This document shows positions 28,928 through 37,700 of a DNA stretch of 64,000 nt, piece by piece. How positions within the stretch are numbered: position 1 is the first letter of the stretch; the number at the start of each line of letters is the position of its first letter. The translations under genes were made by a program, and so were the position numbers. The stretch lies in contig NZ_CP082292.1 of NCBI RefSeq assembly GCF_019880205.1, forward strand, positions 2,728,001 through 2,792,000, read 5' to 3'. The DNA comes from Pantoea alfalfae (GTDB lineage: Bacteria > Pseudomonadota > Gammaproteobacteria > Enterobacterales > Enterobacteriaceae). The notes under the pieces are model-generated. The model made no database searches and was not told the origin of the DNA. It saw only the letters and a program-made list of their open reading frames with translations.

Positions 28928-30283
28928 ATGGCGACTTTTTTTGCCCCACGCGCACTGCTGGCGGAGGGCTGGCAGCAGCAGGTCCGTATCACGGTCAATC
29001 AGGCCGGTTTTATCGACTCCCTTACCCCGGAAAGCCACGCGGATCAGGCTATCCGCCTCAACGGCGAGGTGATCCCGGCGATCGCCAACCTGCACTCGCA
29101 CGCCTTCCAGCGGGCGATGGCGGGTCTGGCGGAAGTGGCAGGCGATCCACAGGACAGCTTCTGGACCTGGCGGGATCTGATGTACCGCATGGTGCAGCGT
29201 CTGACGCCAAAGCAGGTGGGTGATATTGCCGCTCTGCTCTATATCGAGATGCTGAAAGGCGGCTACACCCAGGTTGCAGAGTTTCATTATCTCCATCACG
29301 ACCCCAGCGGCGCGCCCTATAGCGATGACACGATGCTGCAACAGCTGATTGAAGCAGCAGAGATCGCCGGTATCGGCCAGACCCTGCTGCCGGTGCTCTA
29401 CAGCTACAGCGGCTTTGGCAGTCAGCCCGCGGCGGCGGGTCAGAAGCGTTTTATTCAGCAGACCGAACACTACCTGCAACAGCAGGCGCGGCTGGATGCG
29501 TGGCAGCAGCAGCGGCCCCTGCTGAACCGTGGTCTCTGTTTCCATTCGCTGCGGGCAGTAAGCGAAAGCCAGATGCACGAGGTGCTGGCGGCCAGCGATC
29601 CGGCGCTGCCGGTGCATATTCATGTGGCTGAACAGCAGAAAGAGGTCAATGACTCGCTGGCGTGGAGCGGCGAGCGCCCGGTAGCCTGGCTGCTGAACCG
29701 CTTTGCGGTAGATACGCGCTGGTGCCTGATCCACGCCACCCATCTGGATGAGAGCGAACTGTCGCGCCTCGCACAAAGCGGCGCGGTAGCGGGTCTCTGT
29801 CCGACCACCGAAGCCAACCTCGGCGACGGCATTTTCCCGGCGGTGGAGTATATCGCGCAGGGCGGACGCTGGGGCATCGGCTCCGACAGCCATGTCTCGC
29901 TGAGCGCTCAGGAAGAGCTGCGCTGGCTGGAGTATGCGCAGCGGCTGCGCGACCAGCGTCGTAACCGGATTACCCTGCCCGGCCAGCCGTCGGTGGGCGA
30001 CCTGCTATGGCAACAGGCGGCAGCGGGTGGCGCTCAGGCGTGCGGCATTCAGCAGGGCACGCTGGCGGTGGGACAACGCGCCGACTGGCTGGTGCTGCGG
30101 GATGAGGCGTGGCTTGGCAGCGTGGGTTCACATGCGGTGCTGAACCGCTGGCTGTTTGCCGGACAGCGCGATCAGATTCGTGACGTTTACGTGGCCGGTA
30201 AAGCCGTGATTGAAGATGGGGTACATCCGCAGCAGGCTGCATGTGCCGCACGCTTTGCTCAGGCGATGGCGGCGCTGCGATGA
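28928..30283 (+). CDS. hutF: Formimidoylglutamate deiminase HutF
   Basis: Converts N-formimino-L-glutamate to N-formylglutamate and ammonia. 451 aa, amidohydrolase/AtzA-TrzN branch. The zinc-binding HxH is in AIANLHSHAFQRAMAG near residues 54-69; further ligands are in VHIHVAEQQKEV, LIHATHLDESE and WGIGSDSHVS. It commits the pathway to the deiminase route, which is common in pseudomonads and rarer in enterobacteria. Its ATGA stop overlaps the hutD start. Confidence 0.96.
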   Translation: MATFFAPRALLAEGWQQQVRITVNQAGFIDSLTPESHADQAIRLNGEVIPAIANLHSHAFQRAMAGLAEVAGDPQDSFWTWRDLMYRMVQRLTPKQVGDIAALLYIEMLKGGYTQVAEFHYLHHDPSGAPYSDDTMLQQLIEAAEIAGIGQTLLPVLYSYSGFGSQPAAAGQKRFIQQTEHYLQQQARLDAWQQQRPLLNRGLCFHSLRAVSESQMHEVLAASDPALPVHIHVAEQQKEVNDSLAWSGERPVAWLLNRFAVDTRWCLIHATHLDESELSRLAQSGAVAGLCPTTEANLGDGIFPAVEYIAQGGRWGIGSDSHVSLSAQEELRWLEYAQRLRDQRRNRITLPGQPSVGDLLWQQAAAGGAQACGIQQGTLAVGQRADWLVLRDEAWLGSVGSHAVLNRWLFAGQRDQIRDVYVAGKAVIEDGVHPQQAACAARFAQAMAALR

Positions 30284-30843
30284 TCACCCTGTTCACTTAC
30301 GAGGCGCTGGCGGTCAGCCGCTGGCGCAATGGTGGCGGCGAAACCCGCGAGATCATCAGCTTCCCGCCCGGCGCAGATCGCTTCGGCTGGCGCGCCAGTA
30401 TTGCGACCCTGGCACAGGATGGTCCCTTCTCTGCTTTTCCGGAGATCGATCGGGTGATTACCCTGCTGCATGGCGATCCGGTGTTATTAACCGCGCCTGA
30501 CGTGCAGCATCTGCTGACGCCGCAAAAGCCCTGGGCATTTGCCGGAGAACTCGCCTTAACGGCGCAACTGCAGGGCAGCGTCAGCGAAGATTTTAATATC
30601 ATGACGCGGCGCGGTGAATGGCAGGCCACGGTTGAAGTGGTTGCCGCGCCGGTCAGTAGTCTGCATGGCGTCGCCTGGGTGCTGGCAGGCGCATGGCAGA
30701 CCGCGGACGGAGAAAGGCTGAGTGCGCAACAGGGCGCGTGGTGGGTCGATGTAGAAACAGTACTCAGCCCGTGCGAGCCGGATGCGCGGCTGCTGTTTAC
30801 CCGACTTAGCGCCTATCCCGGCACGCGTAATGGTTGCAGGTAG
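30280..30843 (+). CDS. hutD: HutD/Ves family cupin
   Basis: 187 aa, HutD family, a two-fold cupin without a known enzyme activity. In Pseudomonas HutD is reported to limit overexpression of the hut genes, perhaps by binding a pathway intermediate. The motif YEALAVSRWRNGGGETREII near residues 6-25 and the following FGWRASIATLAQDGPFSAFP are diagnostic. The start ATG at 30280 lies in the hutF stop (ATGA), so the two are coupled. Confidence 0.92.
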   Translation: MITLFTYEALAVSRWRNGGGETREIISFPPGADRFGWRASIATLAQDGPFSAFPEIDRVITLLHGDPVLLTAPDVQHLLTPQKPWAFAGELALTAQLQGSVSEDFNIMTRRGEWQATVEVVAAPVSSLHGVAWVLAGAWQTADGERLSAQQGAWWVDVETVLSPCEPDARLLFTRLSAYPGTRNGCR

Positions 30844-31014
30844 TCTGGACACGGACAGCGCGGAACAAGCAGGCGTACACGTAGTACGTGAGGATGACTC
30901 GCTGCGCTCGCCTCTTCAGGGCCGCACTTCAGGGCGTTCAGGTTGCTAAAGCAGCCTGTGTGAGCACTGCCCAGGTGCAGACTGACAAATAAAATAGCCT
31001 GATGGGCTCGGCTC
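30844..31014. other. Non-coding spacer hutD-hutC with possible repeat relic
   Basis: 171 bp between convergent hutD and hutC. The middle has tacacgtagtacgtgagg and a GC-rich block gactcgctgcgctcgcctc with short inverted stretches. I suspect an intergenic repeat but no second copy exists in this window. No U-tailed terminator was found. Confidence 0.35.
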
Positions 31015-31770
31015 TTAACCGTGTCCTCTGAAGCGGCCCATTAGTTTGTAACGTGAGCCGGGATAGAGCAGTCGCGCATAGGTGACGATTTTCGTGTCGC
31101 TCCAGGTCTGACGGCGAATCAGCAGGCAGGGTTCATGTTCATCCAGCGACAAATGTTTACGCTGACGCGCATCGGGGAGCACCGCTTCAACAATGTGCTC
31201 ACCTGCCGTTAGCGGCGCGACCCGCATCAGATAGGTATAGGGCGTCATCTGCTGATAATCCTGCGTCAGGTAGTCGGGCGCGACCAGCGGATTGACCAGA
31301 CGGTCCTCAAGCTGCACCGGCAGATCATTTTCGTAATGCACAATCAGCGAATGGTAAAGCGTCTGTCCTGTGGTGAGCCCCAGCACGGCTGCCTGCTCAG
31401 GATCGGCTTTGTCCTGGCCGATGGCGAGAATTTTACAGCTATGCTGATGGCCGCGCTGAGCGATCTCATCAGCGATGTTATGCACCTCCAGCATAGCGGT
31501 GTAACCTTTCATCTCCGCCACGAAGGTGCCGACGCCCTGCATCCGCACCAGAAAACCTTCGCTGGTCAGTTCGCGCAGCGCCCGATTAATGGTCATGCGG
31601 CTGACGCCCAGCTCATTCACCAGTTCACTTTCTGAAGGCACACGCTGATTCGCTTTCCACAGCCCTTCACGGATCTGGCTGACGATGGCCTGCTTCACCC
31701 GCTGATAAATCGGGGCGGGCTCATCGCTCATTGCCGCCGCCAGTTGTGCCAGTGCCGTATGCTCGACCAT
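31015..31770 (-). CDS. hutC: Histidine utilization repressor HutC
   Basis: GntR-family repressor, 251 aa, whose inducer is urocanate. The winged HTH spans about residues 15-85, with QRVPSESELVNELGVSRMTI as core, followed by a UTRA ligand domain to the end (SRYKLMGRFRGHG). The start at 31770 (MVEHTALAQL) has AAGGA seven bases upstream; a frame reaching 31989 would cover the hutH promoter and is rejected. A HutC-type operator 53 bases upstream suggests autoregulation. It is divergent from hutHU. Confidence 0.95.
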   Translation of the reverse strand: MVEHTALAQLAAAMSDEPAPIYQRVKQAIVSQIREGLWKANQRVPSESELVNELGVSRMTINRALRELTSEGFLVRMQGVGTFVAEMKGYTAMLEVHNIADEIAQRGHQHSCKILAIGQDKADPEQAAVLGLTTGQTLYHSLIVHYENDLPVQLEDRLVNPLVAPDYLTQDYQQMTPYTYLMRVAPLTAGEHIVEAVLPDARQRKHLSLDEHEPCLLIRRQTWSDTKIVTYARLLYPGSRYKLMGRFRGHG

Positions 31771-31822
31771 TTGCTGTTCCTTATGCTGAAAGTCCCTTAA
31801 GTTTACTGTCTCACTGCGTGAA

Positions 31823-31832
31823 TGTATATACA
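31823..31832. promoter_or_regulatory. HutC-type operator upstream of hutC
   Basis: TGTATATACA, identical to the site between hutI and hutF. It stands 53 bases before the hutC start, consistent with autorepression. Confidence 0.7.
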
Positions 31833-31858
31833 TCCAGTAGCGCGCGCCGTGCCCCACT

Positions 31859-31886
31859 GGTGCAGTCTGCGCATCCTGATGGTGCA
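31859..31886. promoter_or_regulatory. NtrC-like half-sites upstream of the hutH sigma-54 promoter
   Basis: GGTGCA occurs at 31859-31864 and 31881-31886, 22 bp apart (two helical turns) and about 65-90 bases ahead of the -24 element. The left halves are degenerate (cgcatc-ctgat-GGTGCA for the second). Whether NtrC, CbrB or neither binds is not decided. Confidence 0.45.
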
Positions 31887-31949
31887 CTCTCTCAGTCGCG
31901 TTTAACCCGCGACCCGCGCCGGGCGGACATTCGATTTTTGTGATCGGTC

Positions 31950-31966
31950 TGGCACGGCACTTGCTT
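31950..31966 (+). promoter_or_regulatory. Sigma-54 promoter of hutHU
   Basis: TGGCAC-ggcac-TTGCTT is an essentially perfect -24/-12 element (consensus TGGCAC-N5-TTGCW). The expected start of transcription is near 31976, directly before the HutC-type operator at 31979. Confidence 0.82.
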
Positions 31967-31978
31967 AGTATGCTTGAT

Positions 31979-31988
31979 TGTATAGACA
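31979..31988. promoter_or_regulatory. HutC-type operator at the hutH transcription start
   Basis: TGTATAGACA followed by AG, with a related tagacaag repeated ten bases later. It lies just downstream of the sigma-54 element and would block promoter escape. Confidence 0.7.
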
Positions 31989-32076
31989 AGCATAGACAAG
32001 AATTAACGCTTATGTTTCACTCGCATTATTCCGCTGGTTCAGGGCAAGGAAAGCAGCTTAGCCACGCCAGCACACT

Positions 32077-32086
32077 TGTATAGACA
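32077..32086. promoter_or_regulatory. HutC-type operator over the hutH leader
   Basis: TGTATAGACA repeated exactly, 98 bases after the previous copy. The ribosome site CAGGAG begins within it and the hutH ATG is ten bases later. Confidence 0.65.
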
Positions 32087-32096
32087 GGAGTAGACT

Positions 32097-33647
32097 ATGT
32101 CAGGTTCGTTTCAGGCATTGCGCCTGGTGCCCGGCGAGGTGGACCTCGCCACATTACGCGCTATCTATCAGGGTAACGTCACGCTGAGTCTTGACGACAG
32201 TGCGCGTCAGGCGATTGCGGCGGCGCAGCAGACCGTGGAGACGATTGTCGCCTCCGGCAACGTGGTGTATGGCATTAATACTGGCTTTGGCAAGCTGGCG
32301 CAGACGCAAATACCGGCCAGCCGGCTGGCGGATCTGCAGCGCAATCTGGTGCTGTCACACAGCGTTGGTCTGGGCGATCTGCTGCCCGACAATGTCACCC
32401 GTCTGGTCGTCGCCACCAAAATCATCAGCCTGGCGCGCGGTCACTCTGGTGTGCGTATCGAACTGGTTGAGGCACTGCTGGCGCTGTTCAACGCCGGCGT
32501 GATGCCCTGTATTCCGGAAAAAGGCTCGGTCGGCGCCTCCGGCGATCTGGCACCGCTGGCGCACATGTCGCTGATGCTGCTGGGCGAAGGTCAGGTGCGG
32601 GTCAATGGCACGCTGATCCCGGCAACAGAGGGACTGGCAAGCGTGGGCCTGTCGCCATTTGTGCTCGGTCCGAAAGAGGGTCTGGCGCTGCTCAACGGCA
32701 CCCAGGTTTCGACTGCACTGGCGCTGCGCGGCCTGTTCGAGTGTGAAAACCTGTTTGCCGCCGGTCTGATGGCGGGTGCGCTGTCGCTGGAAGCGATCAA
32801 AGGCTCGCTGAAACCGTTCGATGCCCGCATCCACAAGGCGCGCGGCCAGCAGGGCCAGATTGCGGTCGCAGCGGCCGTCAGCACCCTGATTGAAGGCAGT
32901 GAAATTCTGCAGTCGCATACCCATTGCGGCCGCGTTCAGGATCCCTACTCCATCCGCTGCGTGCCCCAGGTAATGGGTGCCTGCCTGGACAACGTCAGCC
33001 ACGCGGCGCGGATTCTGGAAATCGAAGCGAACGCCGCCTCGGACAACCCGCTGGTATTCAGCGACAGCGGCGATGTGATCTCCGGCGGCAACTTCCATGC
33101 TGAGCCGGTGGCCTTTGCTGCTGACATTCTGGCGCTGGCGATTGCCGAAGTCGGCGCCATCTCTGAACGGCGACTGGCGCTGCTGCTGGACAGCGGCTTA
33201 TCCGGCCTGCCCCCCTTCCTGGTGCGTGACGGCGGCGTAAACTCCGGCTTTATGATCGCTCAGGTCACCGCCGCCGCGCTGGCTTCTGAGAACAAATCGC
33301 TGGCCCATCCGGGTAGCGTCGACAGTCTGCCCACCTCTGCGAATCAGGAAGATCACGTCTCAATGGCGACCTACGCCGCGCGCCGTCTCGGCAGCATGTG
33401 CTTTAACAGCGCCGCCGTGGTGGGTATCGAGGCGATGGCTGCCGCGCAGGGTATTGAATTTAACCGGCCGCTCAAAAGCTCCTCGCTGATTGAGCAGGCC
33501 ATCGACACCATCCGCGAGCAGGTCGCCTTCCTTGAAGACGATCGTCTGCTGGCGCCCGATATCGAGGCAATGCGTCAGTGGGCAAGTCGCGCTGACTGGC
33601 CTCAGGCATTGACCGCGCTGCTGCCGAGCATGCGCCCAACTTCTTGA
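32097..33647 (+). CDS. hutH: Histidine ammonia-lyase HutH
   Basis: Removes ammonia from histidine to give urocanate, first step of the pathway. 516 aa. The MIO cofactor forms from Ala-Ser-Gly in [15 protein letters not shown] (about residues 142-156). The catalytic Tyr of [14 protein letters not shown] near residue 58 and [15 protein letters not shown] near 282 are present. It is the first gene of hutHU, which reverses the common hutUH order. It is expressed from a promoter with a sigma-54 element and two HutC-type operators. Confidence 0.97.
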   Translation: MSGSFQALRLVPGEVDLATLRAIYQGNVTLSLDDSARQAIAAAQQTVETIVASGNVVYGINTGFGKLAQTQIPASRLADLQRNLVLSHSVGLGDLLPDNVTRLVVATKIISLARGHSGVRIELVEALLALFNAGVMPCIPEKGSVGASGDLAPLAHMSLMLLGEGQVRVNGTLIPATEGLASVGLSPFVLGPKEGLALLNGTQVSTALALRGLFECENLFAAGLMAGALSLEAIKGSLKPFDARIHKARGQQGQIAVAAAVSTLIEGSEILQSHTHCGRVQDPYSIRCVPQVMGACLDNVSHAARILEIEANAASDNPLVFSDSGDVISGGNFHAEPVAFAADILALAIAEVGAISERRLALLLDSGLSGLPPFLVRDGGVNSGFMIAQVTAAALASENKSLAHPGSVDSLPTSANQEDHVSMATYAARRLGSMCFNSAAVVGIEAMAAAQGIEFNRPLKSSSLIEQAIDTIREQVAFLEDDRLLAPDIEAMRQWASRADWPQALTALLPSMRPTS

Positions 33648-33662
33648 ATTAAGGAATCCTTC

Positions 33663-35348
33663 ATGAGCGAAACTCTTTCTCAGGCTGTGGCACGTGAGAT
33701 TCGTGCACCACACGGCACTACGCTGCACTGCGCCAACTGGCTGATTGAAGCGGCTTACCGCATGATTCAGAACAACCTCGACCCCGATGTCGCCGAACGT
33801 CCGGAAGATCTGGTGGTGTACGGCGGCATTGGTAAAGCGGCACGCAACTGGGAGTGCTTCGAGCAGATCCTGCGTTCGCTCCGGGCGCTGCAGCCGGATG
33901 AGACGCTGCTGATCCAGAGCGGCAAGCCGGTCGGCATCTTCCGCACACACGCGGATGCGCCGCGCGTGCTGCTGGCGAACTCCAACCTGGTGCCGCACTG
34001 GGCGACCTGGGCTCACTTCCATGAGCTGGATAAAGCGGGTCTGATGATGTACGGCCAGATGACCGCCGGTTCCTGGATCTACATCGGTGCGCAGGGCATC
34101 GTGCAGGGCACCTATGAAACCTTTGTGGAAGCGGGCCGTCAGCACTACAACAACGACCTGAGCGGACGCTGGATCCTCACCGCCGGACTGGGCGGCATGG
34201 GCGGCGCACAACCGCTGGCGGGTGTACTGGCCGGAGCCTGTGTGCTGGCAATTGAGTGCCAGGAGTCACGCATCGATTTCCGTCTGCGTACCCGTTACGT
34301 GGACTACAAAGCCACCACGCTGGATGAAGCGCTGGCGTTAATCAGCGAAGCCACCGCCGCCAAAAAAGCGATTTCGGTCGGCCTGCTGGGTAATGCCGCC
34401 GAAATCCTGCCGGAGCTGGTGAAACGCGCTCAGGCGGGCGGACCAAAGCCGGACATCGTGACCGACCAGACGTCGGCGCACGACCCGATTAATGGCTATC
34501 TGCCGATTGGCTGGGATCTGGCGCGCTGGCAGCAGGAGCGCGTCTCACAGCCGAAGGCGGTAGAAAAAGCGGCGCGCGCCTCAATGGCGGTTCATGTCCA
34601 GGCGATGCTCGACTTCTGTCATATGGGCATCCCGACTGTGGATTACGGCAACAACATTCGTCAGGTCGCGCTGGATGAGGGTGTCAGCAACGCGTTTGAT
34701 TTCCCTGGCTTTGTGCCAGCCTATATCCGTCCGCTGTTCTGCGAAGGCAAAGGCCCGTTCCGCTGGGTCGCGCTCTCGGGCGATCCGGAAGATATCTACA
34801 AGACCGACGCGAAACTCAAAGAGCTGTTCCCGCACCATAAAACGCTGCATCGCTGGCTGGATATGGCGCAGGAGCGCATCGCCTTCCAGGGCCTGCCTGC
34901 CCGCATCTGCTGGCTGGGACTGGGTGAACGGCATCTTGCCGGTCTGGCATTCAACGAAATGGTCCGCAACGGCGAGCTGAAAGCGCCGGTGGTCATTGGC
35001 CGCGACCATCTCGACTGCGGCTCGGTCGCCTCTCCTAACCGTGAGACCGAAGCGATGAAAGATGGCTCAGATGCGGTATCAGACTGGCCGCTGCTCAACG
35101 CCCTGCTGAATACCGCAGGCGGCGCAACCTGGGTCAGCCTGCATCATGGCGGCGGTGTCGGCATGGGCTTCTCACAGCACTCCGGCGTGGTGATTGTCTG
35201 TGACGGCAGCAAAGAGGCCGATGCCCGTCTGGGTCGCGTATTATGGAACGACCCGGCCACCGGTGTGATGCGTCACGCCGACGCAGGGTATGAACTGGCG
35301 CAGCAGTGCGCGGCTGAACATGGCCTGAACCTGCCCATGCAGAAGTAA
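33663..35348 (+). CDS. hutU: Urocanate hydratase HutU
   Basis: Second step: hydrates urocanate to imidazolonepropionate using NAD+ as an electrophile. 561 aa, the usual family length. Typical stretches are [30 protein letters not shown] (NAD-binding glycine-rich loop, near residue 178), TDQTSAHDP and [16 protein letters not shown]. The active-site Cys near residue 414 is in [15 protein letters not shown], and [18 protein letters not shown] closes the substrate site. It follows hutH after 15 nt with AAGGAA before the ATG. Confidence 0.97.
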   Translation: MSETLSQAVAREIRAPHGTTLHCANWLIEAAYRMIQNNLDPDVAERPEDLVVYGGIGKAARNWECFEQILRSLRALQPDETLLIQSGKPVGIFRTHADAPRVLLANSNLVPHWATWAHFHELDKAGLMMYGQMTAGSWIYIGAQGIVQGTYETFVEAGRQHYNNDLSGRWILTAGLGGMGGAQPLAGVLAGACVLAIECQESRIDFRLRTRYVDYKATTLDEALALISEATAAKKAISVGLLGNAAEILPELVKRAQAGGPKPDIVTDQTSAHDPINGYLPIGWDLARWQQERVSQPKAVEKAARASMAVHVQAMLDFCHMGIPTVDYGNNIRQVALDEGVSNAFDFPGFVPAYIRPLFCEGKGPFRWVALSGDPEDIYKTDAKLKELFPHHKTLHRWLDMAQERIAFQGLPARICWLGLGERHLAGLAFNEMVRNGELKAPVVIGRDHLDCGSVASPNRETEAMKDGSDAVSDWPLLNALLNTAGGATWVSLHHGGGVGMGFSQHSGVVIVCDGSKEADARLGRVLWNDPATGVMRHADAGYELAQQCAAEHGLNLPMQK

Positions 35349-35358
35349 TCCGTTGACT

Positions 35359-35387
35359 GGGGCGAGCAGCAGCTTGCCCCCTTTCTC
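35359..35387 (+). terminator. Probable terminator of hutHU
   Basis: A 9-bp stem ggggcgagc / gcttgcccc (one G-T pair) with an agca loop is followed by ctttctc, ten bases beyond the hutU stop. Confidence 0.65.
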
Positions 35388-35549
35388 GCCCGCTATTTCC
35401 TTCTTACCCCCTGGCATAAACATCACTTCCTTATTACTTATTCCATTTTGATTTAGCCTATAGCCAGATTTAGTCCTGACGGCGATAGACGCCGCATCAC
35501 CCGACCACTAAAGTGAAATCTTCTCATTCTGTATGGAGCGCGACTCTGC

Positions 35550-36707
35550 ATGACCCTTTCCCCTGCCCTGCTTGAAGATGCCCTGCGCTGGCGCCGTGAG
35601 TTTCATCGCCACCCCGAATTAGGTTACCAGGAACAGCAAACCAGCCAGTTTATTGCGGAAGAGTTAGCGCGGGCGGGTTTACAGGTGTTCCGTGGCCTGG
35701 CGGGCACCGGCGTCATCGGCACACTGGAAAACGGTCCCGGCCCGGTTATCGGGCTGCGTGCAGATATGGATGCGCTGCCGATTACGGAAAAAGGTGATGC
35801 TGAGTGGCGTTCTGCGACGCCAGGCGTGATGCACGCCTGTGGCCACGACGGTCATAGCGTCATTCTGCTGGCTGCCGCCCGCCAGCTGGCCGCCACACGT
35901 CAGTTCAGCGGCACGGTGCATTTCATCTTTCAGCCTGCCGAAGAGAATCTGGGCGGGGCACGCAGAATGGTGGAAGAGGGACTGTTCCAGCGCTTTCCGA
36001 TGGATGCGATCTACGCCATGCATAACTGGCCGGGACTGCCGCTCGGCTCACTGGCGGTGAACCCTGGCGCGATGATGGCGTCGCTGGATTCGTTTGAAAT
36101 TACGCTGCACGGCAAAAGCTGCCACGCGGCGATGCCGGAAAGCGGTGCCGACCCGATGGTGGTAGCAGCCGAGCTGATTCTGGCGCTGCAGACCATTCCG
36201 TCTCGCCGGCTCTCGCCGCTGGCGTCAGCCGTGGTCAGCGTGACGCAGATTCACGGTGGTGAAGCGATTAACGTCATCCCGGAGCAGATTGTTTTACGCG
36301 GCACGGTGCGCTGCCTGCAGACCAGCGTGCGCGAAAAAGTGCGCGGGCTGATTGATGAGTTTGTCGCGACCCTGCCGCGTCCGTTTGGCGTGAGTGGTGA
36401 GATTGACTGGCTGCCGGGCTATCCGGTCACCGCCAACCATGTGGCACCGGCTGAGCAGGTGCGCGAGGTAGCGCTCTCAACACTGGGTGCTGAACAGGTT
36501 CACTGGCAGGTTAATCCGTCAATGGCGTCAGAAGATTTTGCCTGCATGATGGAAGCCTGTCCCGGCGCGTATTTCTGGCTTGGCGCGGACGGCGAAACGC
36601 CCTCCGCGCCGCTGCACAACGCCCGCTATGACTTCAACGACGCGCTGCTGCCAATTGGCATCCGTTTCTGGCAGGACCTGGTTGAACAGGCGCTGCCGGT
36701 AGCCTGA
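35550..36707 (+). CDS. M20 family metallo-amidohydrolase
   Basis: Zinc peptidase/amidohydrolase of the M20D group (hippurate hydrolase or N-acyl-L-amino acid amidohydrolase like), 385 aa. RREFHRHPELGYQEQQTS near residues 15-32 is the family opening. The metal ligands appear in HACGHDGHSVILLAAAR (near residue 98), FIFQPAEENLGGARRM and VNPSMASEDFACMM. A dimerisation insert spans about residues 180-290. No signal peptide. It has its own upstream region after the hutHU terminator and is convergent with ybiB. The acyl substrate is not known; a tie to histidine breakdown is possible only by position. Confidence 0.9.
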   Translation: MTLSPALLEDALRWRREFHRHPELGYQEQQTSQFIAEELARAGLQVFRGLAGTGVIGTLENGPGPVIGLRADMDALPITEKGDAEWRSATPGVMHACGHDGHSVILLAAARQLAATRQFSGTVHFIFQPAEENLGGARRMVEEGLFQRFPMDAIYAMHNWPGLPLGSLAVNPGAMMASLDSFEITLHGKSCHAAMPESGADPMVVAAELILALQTIPSRRLSPLASAVVSVTQIHGGEAINVIPEQIVLRGTVRCLQTSVREKVRGLIDEFVATLPRPFGVSGEIDWLPGYPVTANHVAPAEQVREVALSTLGAEQVHWQVNPSMASEDFACMMEACPGAYFWLGADGETPSAPLHNARYDFNDALLPIGIRFWQDLVEQALPVA

Positions 36708-36708
36708 G

Positions 36709-37674
36709 TTAATACCCGGCGGCGAGGATCTGCTGCTCCGCCGCCGCCAGCGAGTCACACCGGCCGCTGGCGCGCAGGCAGCAGGCGAGCTGCAGTCGCA
36801 GTGACGCAGGCACCGGACGCTGCTGATTCAGCACCTCTTCGATCCAGCGCGCAGTGACTTCTGCCGTCTTGTCTGTCGGCAGTTCAACGGCCACTTCTGG
36901 CTGACGCTCAACCCACACTTCCGCTTCCGCGCCCGCCCCCTTAATCATACTGATCGCCGGGCAGCGCTGGGGATTCGCATAGACTTCCCCTTCAGTGCCA
37001 TTGAGCAGTATCGCAGGCGCATCGATGTCGCTGAAGAATTTCGCCACACGCGGTACATACTCAGGATGCGAGACGCTGGACAACCGCAGCGCCGCCCGCT
37101 CCGCAAACGGCGTGGCCAGTTTTGCCAGCGTGTGCGCGCTGTTACGCACCCCCATCCGCCAGCGCAGCGAGAGCTGTTTCGCCATTGGCGGGCAGAGATG
37201 ATCGATGGTGATAAATGCCAGGCCCTGATCGAGTTTCGCCTGCGCCGCCTCTGCGGTGGTGACGGGCGCAATGCCCAGCGCGGCAAACACCGCTTCACTG
37301 GTGATGCGTGTCGCGTCGTCGCTGACGCCGTGTACCAGCACCGGGAAGCCGACTTTCACCAGCAGCAGCGCCAGCAACGGCGTCAGATTCCCCTGGCGGC
37401 GTGCGCCGTTGTAGCTGGGGATCACCACAGGCATCGGACGATTTTCCGGCGCACGCAACTGCATCATCTGCGCCTGCATCGCCTGATAAAAGCCGCGCAT
37501 TTCGGCTTCACCTTCGCCTTTAATGCGCAGCGCTATCAGAATAGCGCCCAGCTCCAGATCCGGTACTTCACCCGCCAGCATCGCGCCATAGAGCGCCACG
37601 GCAGTATCAAAGTCGATATCGCGGGCATGATTTTTACCGCGACCCACCTCTTTAATGATTTTATTCAGTTCCAT
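36709..37674 (-). CDS. ybiB: YbiB, TrpD2-type nucleic-acid-binding protein
   Basis: 321 aa (E. coli YbiB 320). The fold is that of anthranilate phosphoribosyltransferase, but YbiB is reported to bind nucleic acids without sequence preference rather than to act in tryptophan synthesis. Visible family stretches are IKEVGRGKNHARDIDFDTAV near the start, IPSYNGARRQGNLTPLLALL, MGVRNSAHTLAKLATPF and SVSHPEYVPRVAKFFSDI. The start at 37674 is ATG; a GTG one codon earlier is less likely. It is 26 nt downstream of dinG and so falls under the same LexA control. Confidence 0.93.
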   Translation of the reverse strand: MELNKIIKEVGRGKNHARDIDFDTAVALYGAMLAGEVPDLELGAILIALRIKGEGEAEMRGFYQAMQAQMMQLRAPENRPMPVVIPSYNGARRQGNLTPLLALLLVKVGFPVLVHGVSDDATRITSEAVFAALGIAPVTTAEAAQAKLDQGLAFITIDHLCPPMAKQLSLRWRMGVRNSAHTLAKLATPFAERAALRLSSVSHPEYVPRVAKFFSDIDAPAILLNGTEGEVYANPQRCPAISMIKGAGAEAEVWVERQPEVAVELPTDKTAEVTARWIEEVLNQQRPVPASLRLQLACCLRASGRCDSLAAAEQQILAAGY

Positions 37675-37700
37675 CACTCGCTTCCGGTTAAGTGCGCGGC

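Larger units (their letters stand above)
31771..32096. other. Divergent control region hutC-hutH
   Basis: 326 bp without coding frame. In order it carries a HutC-type palindrome (31823), two GGTGCA half-sites 22 bp apart (31859, 31881), a sigma-54 element (31950), and two HutC-type operators (31979, 32077), the last one ending just ahead of the hutH ribosome site. Confidence 0.8.
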
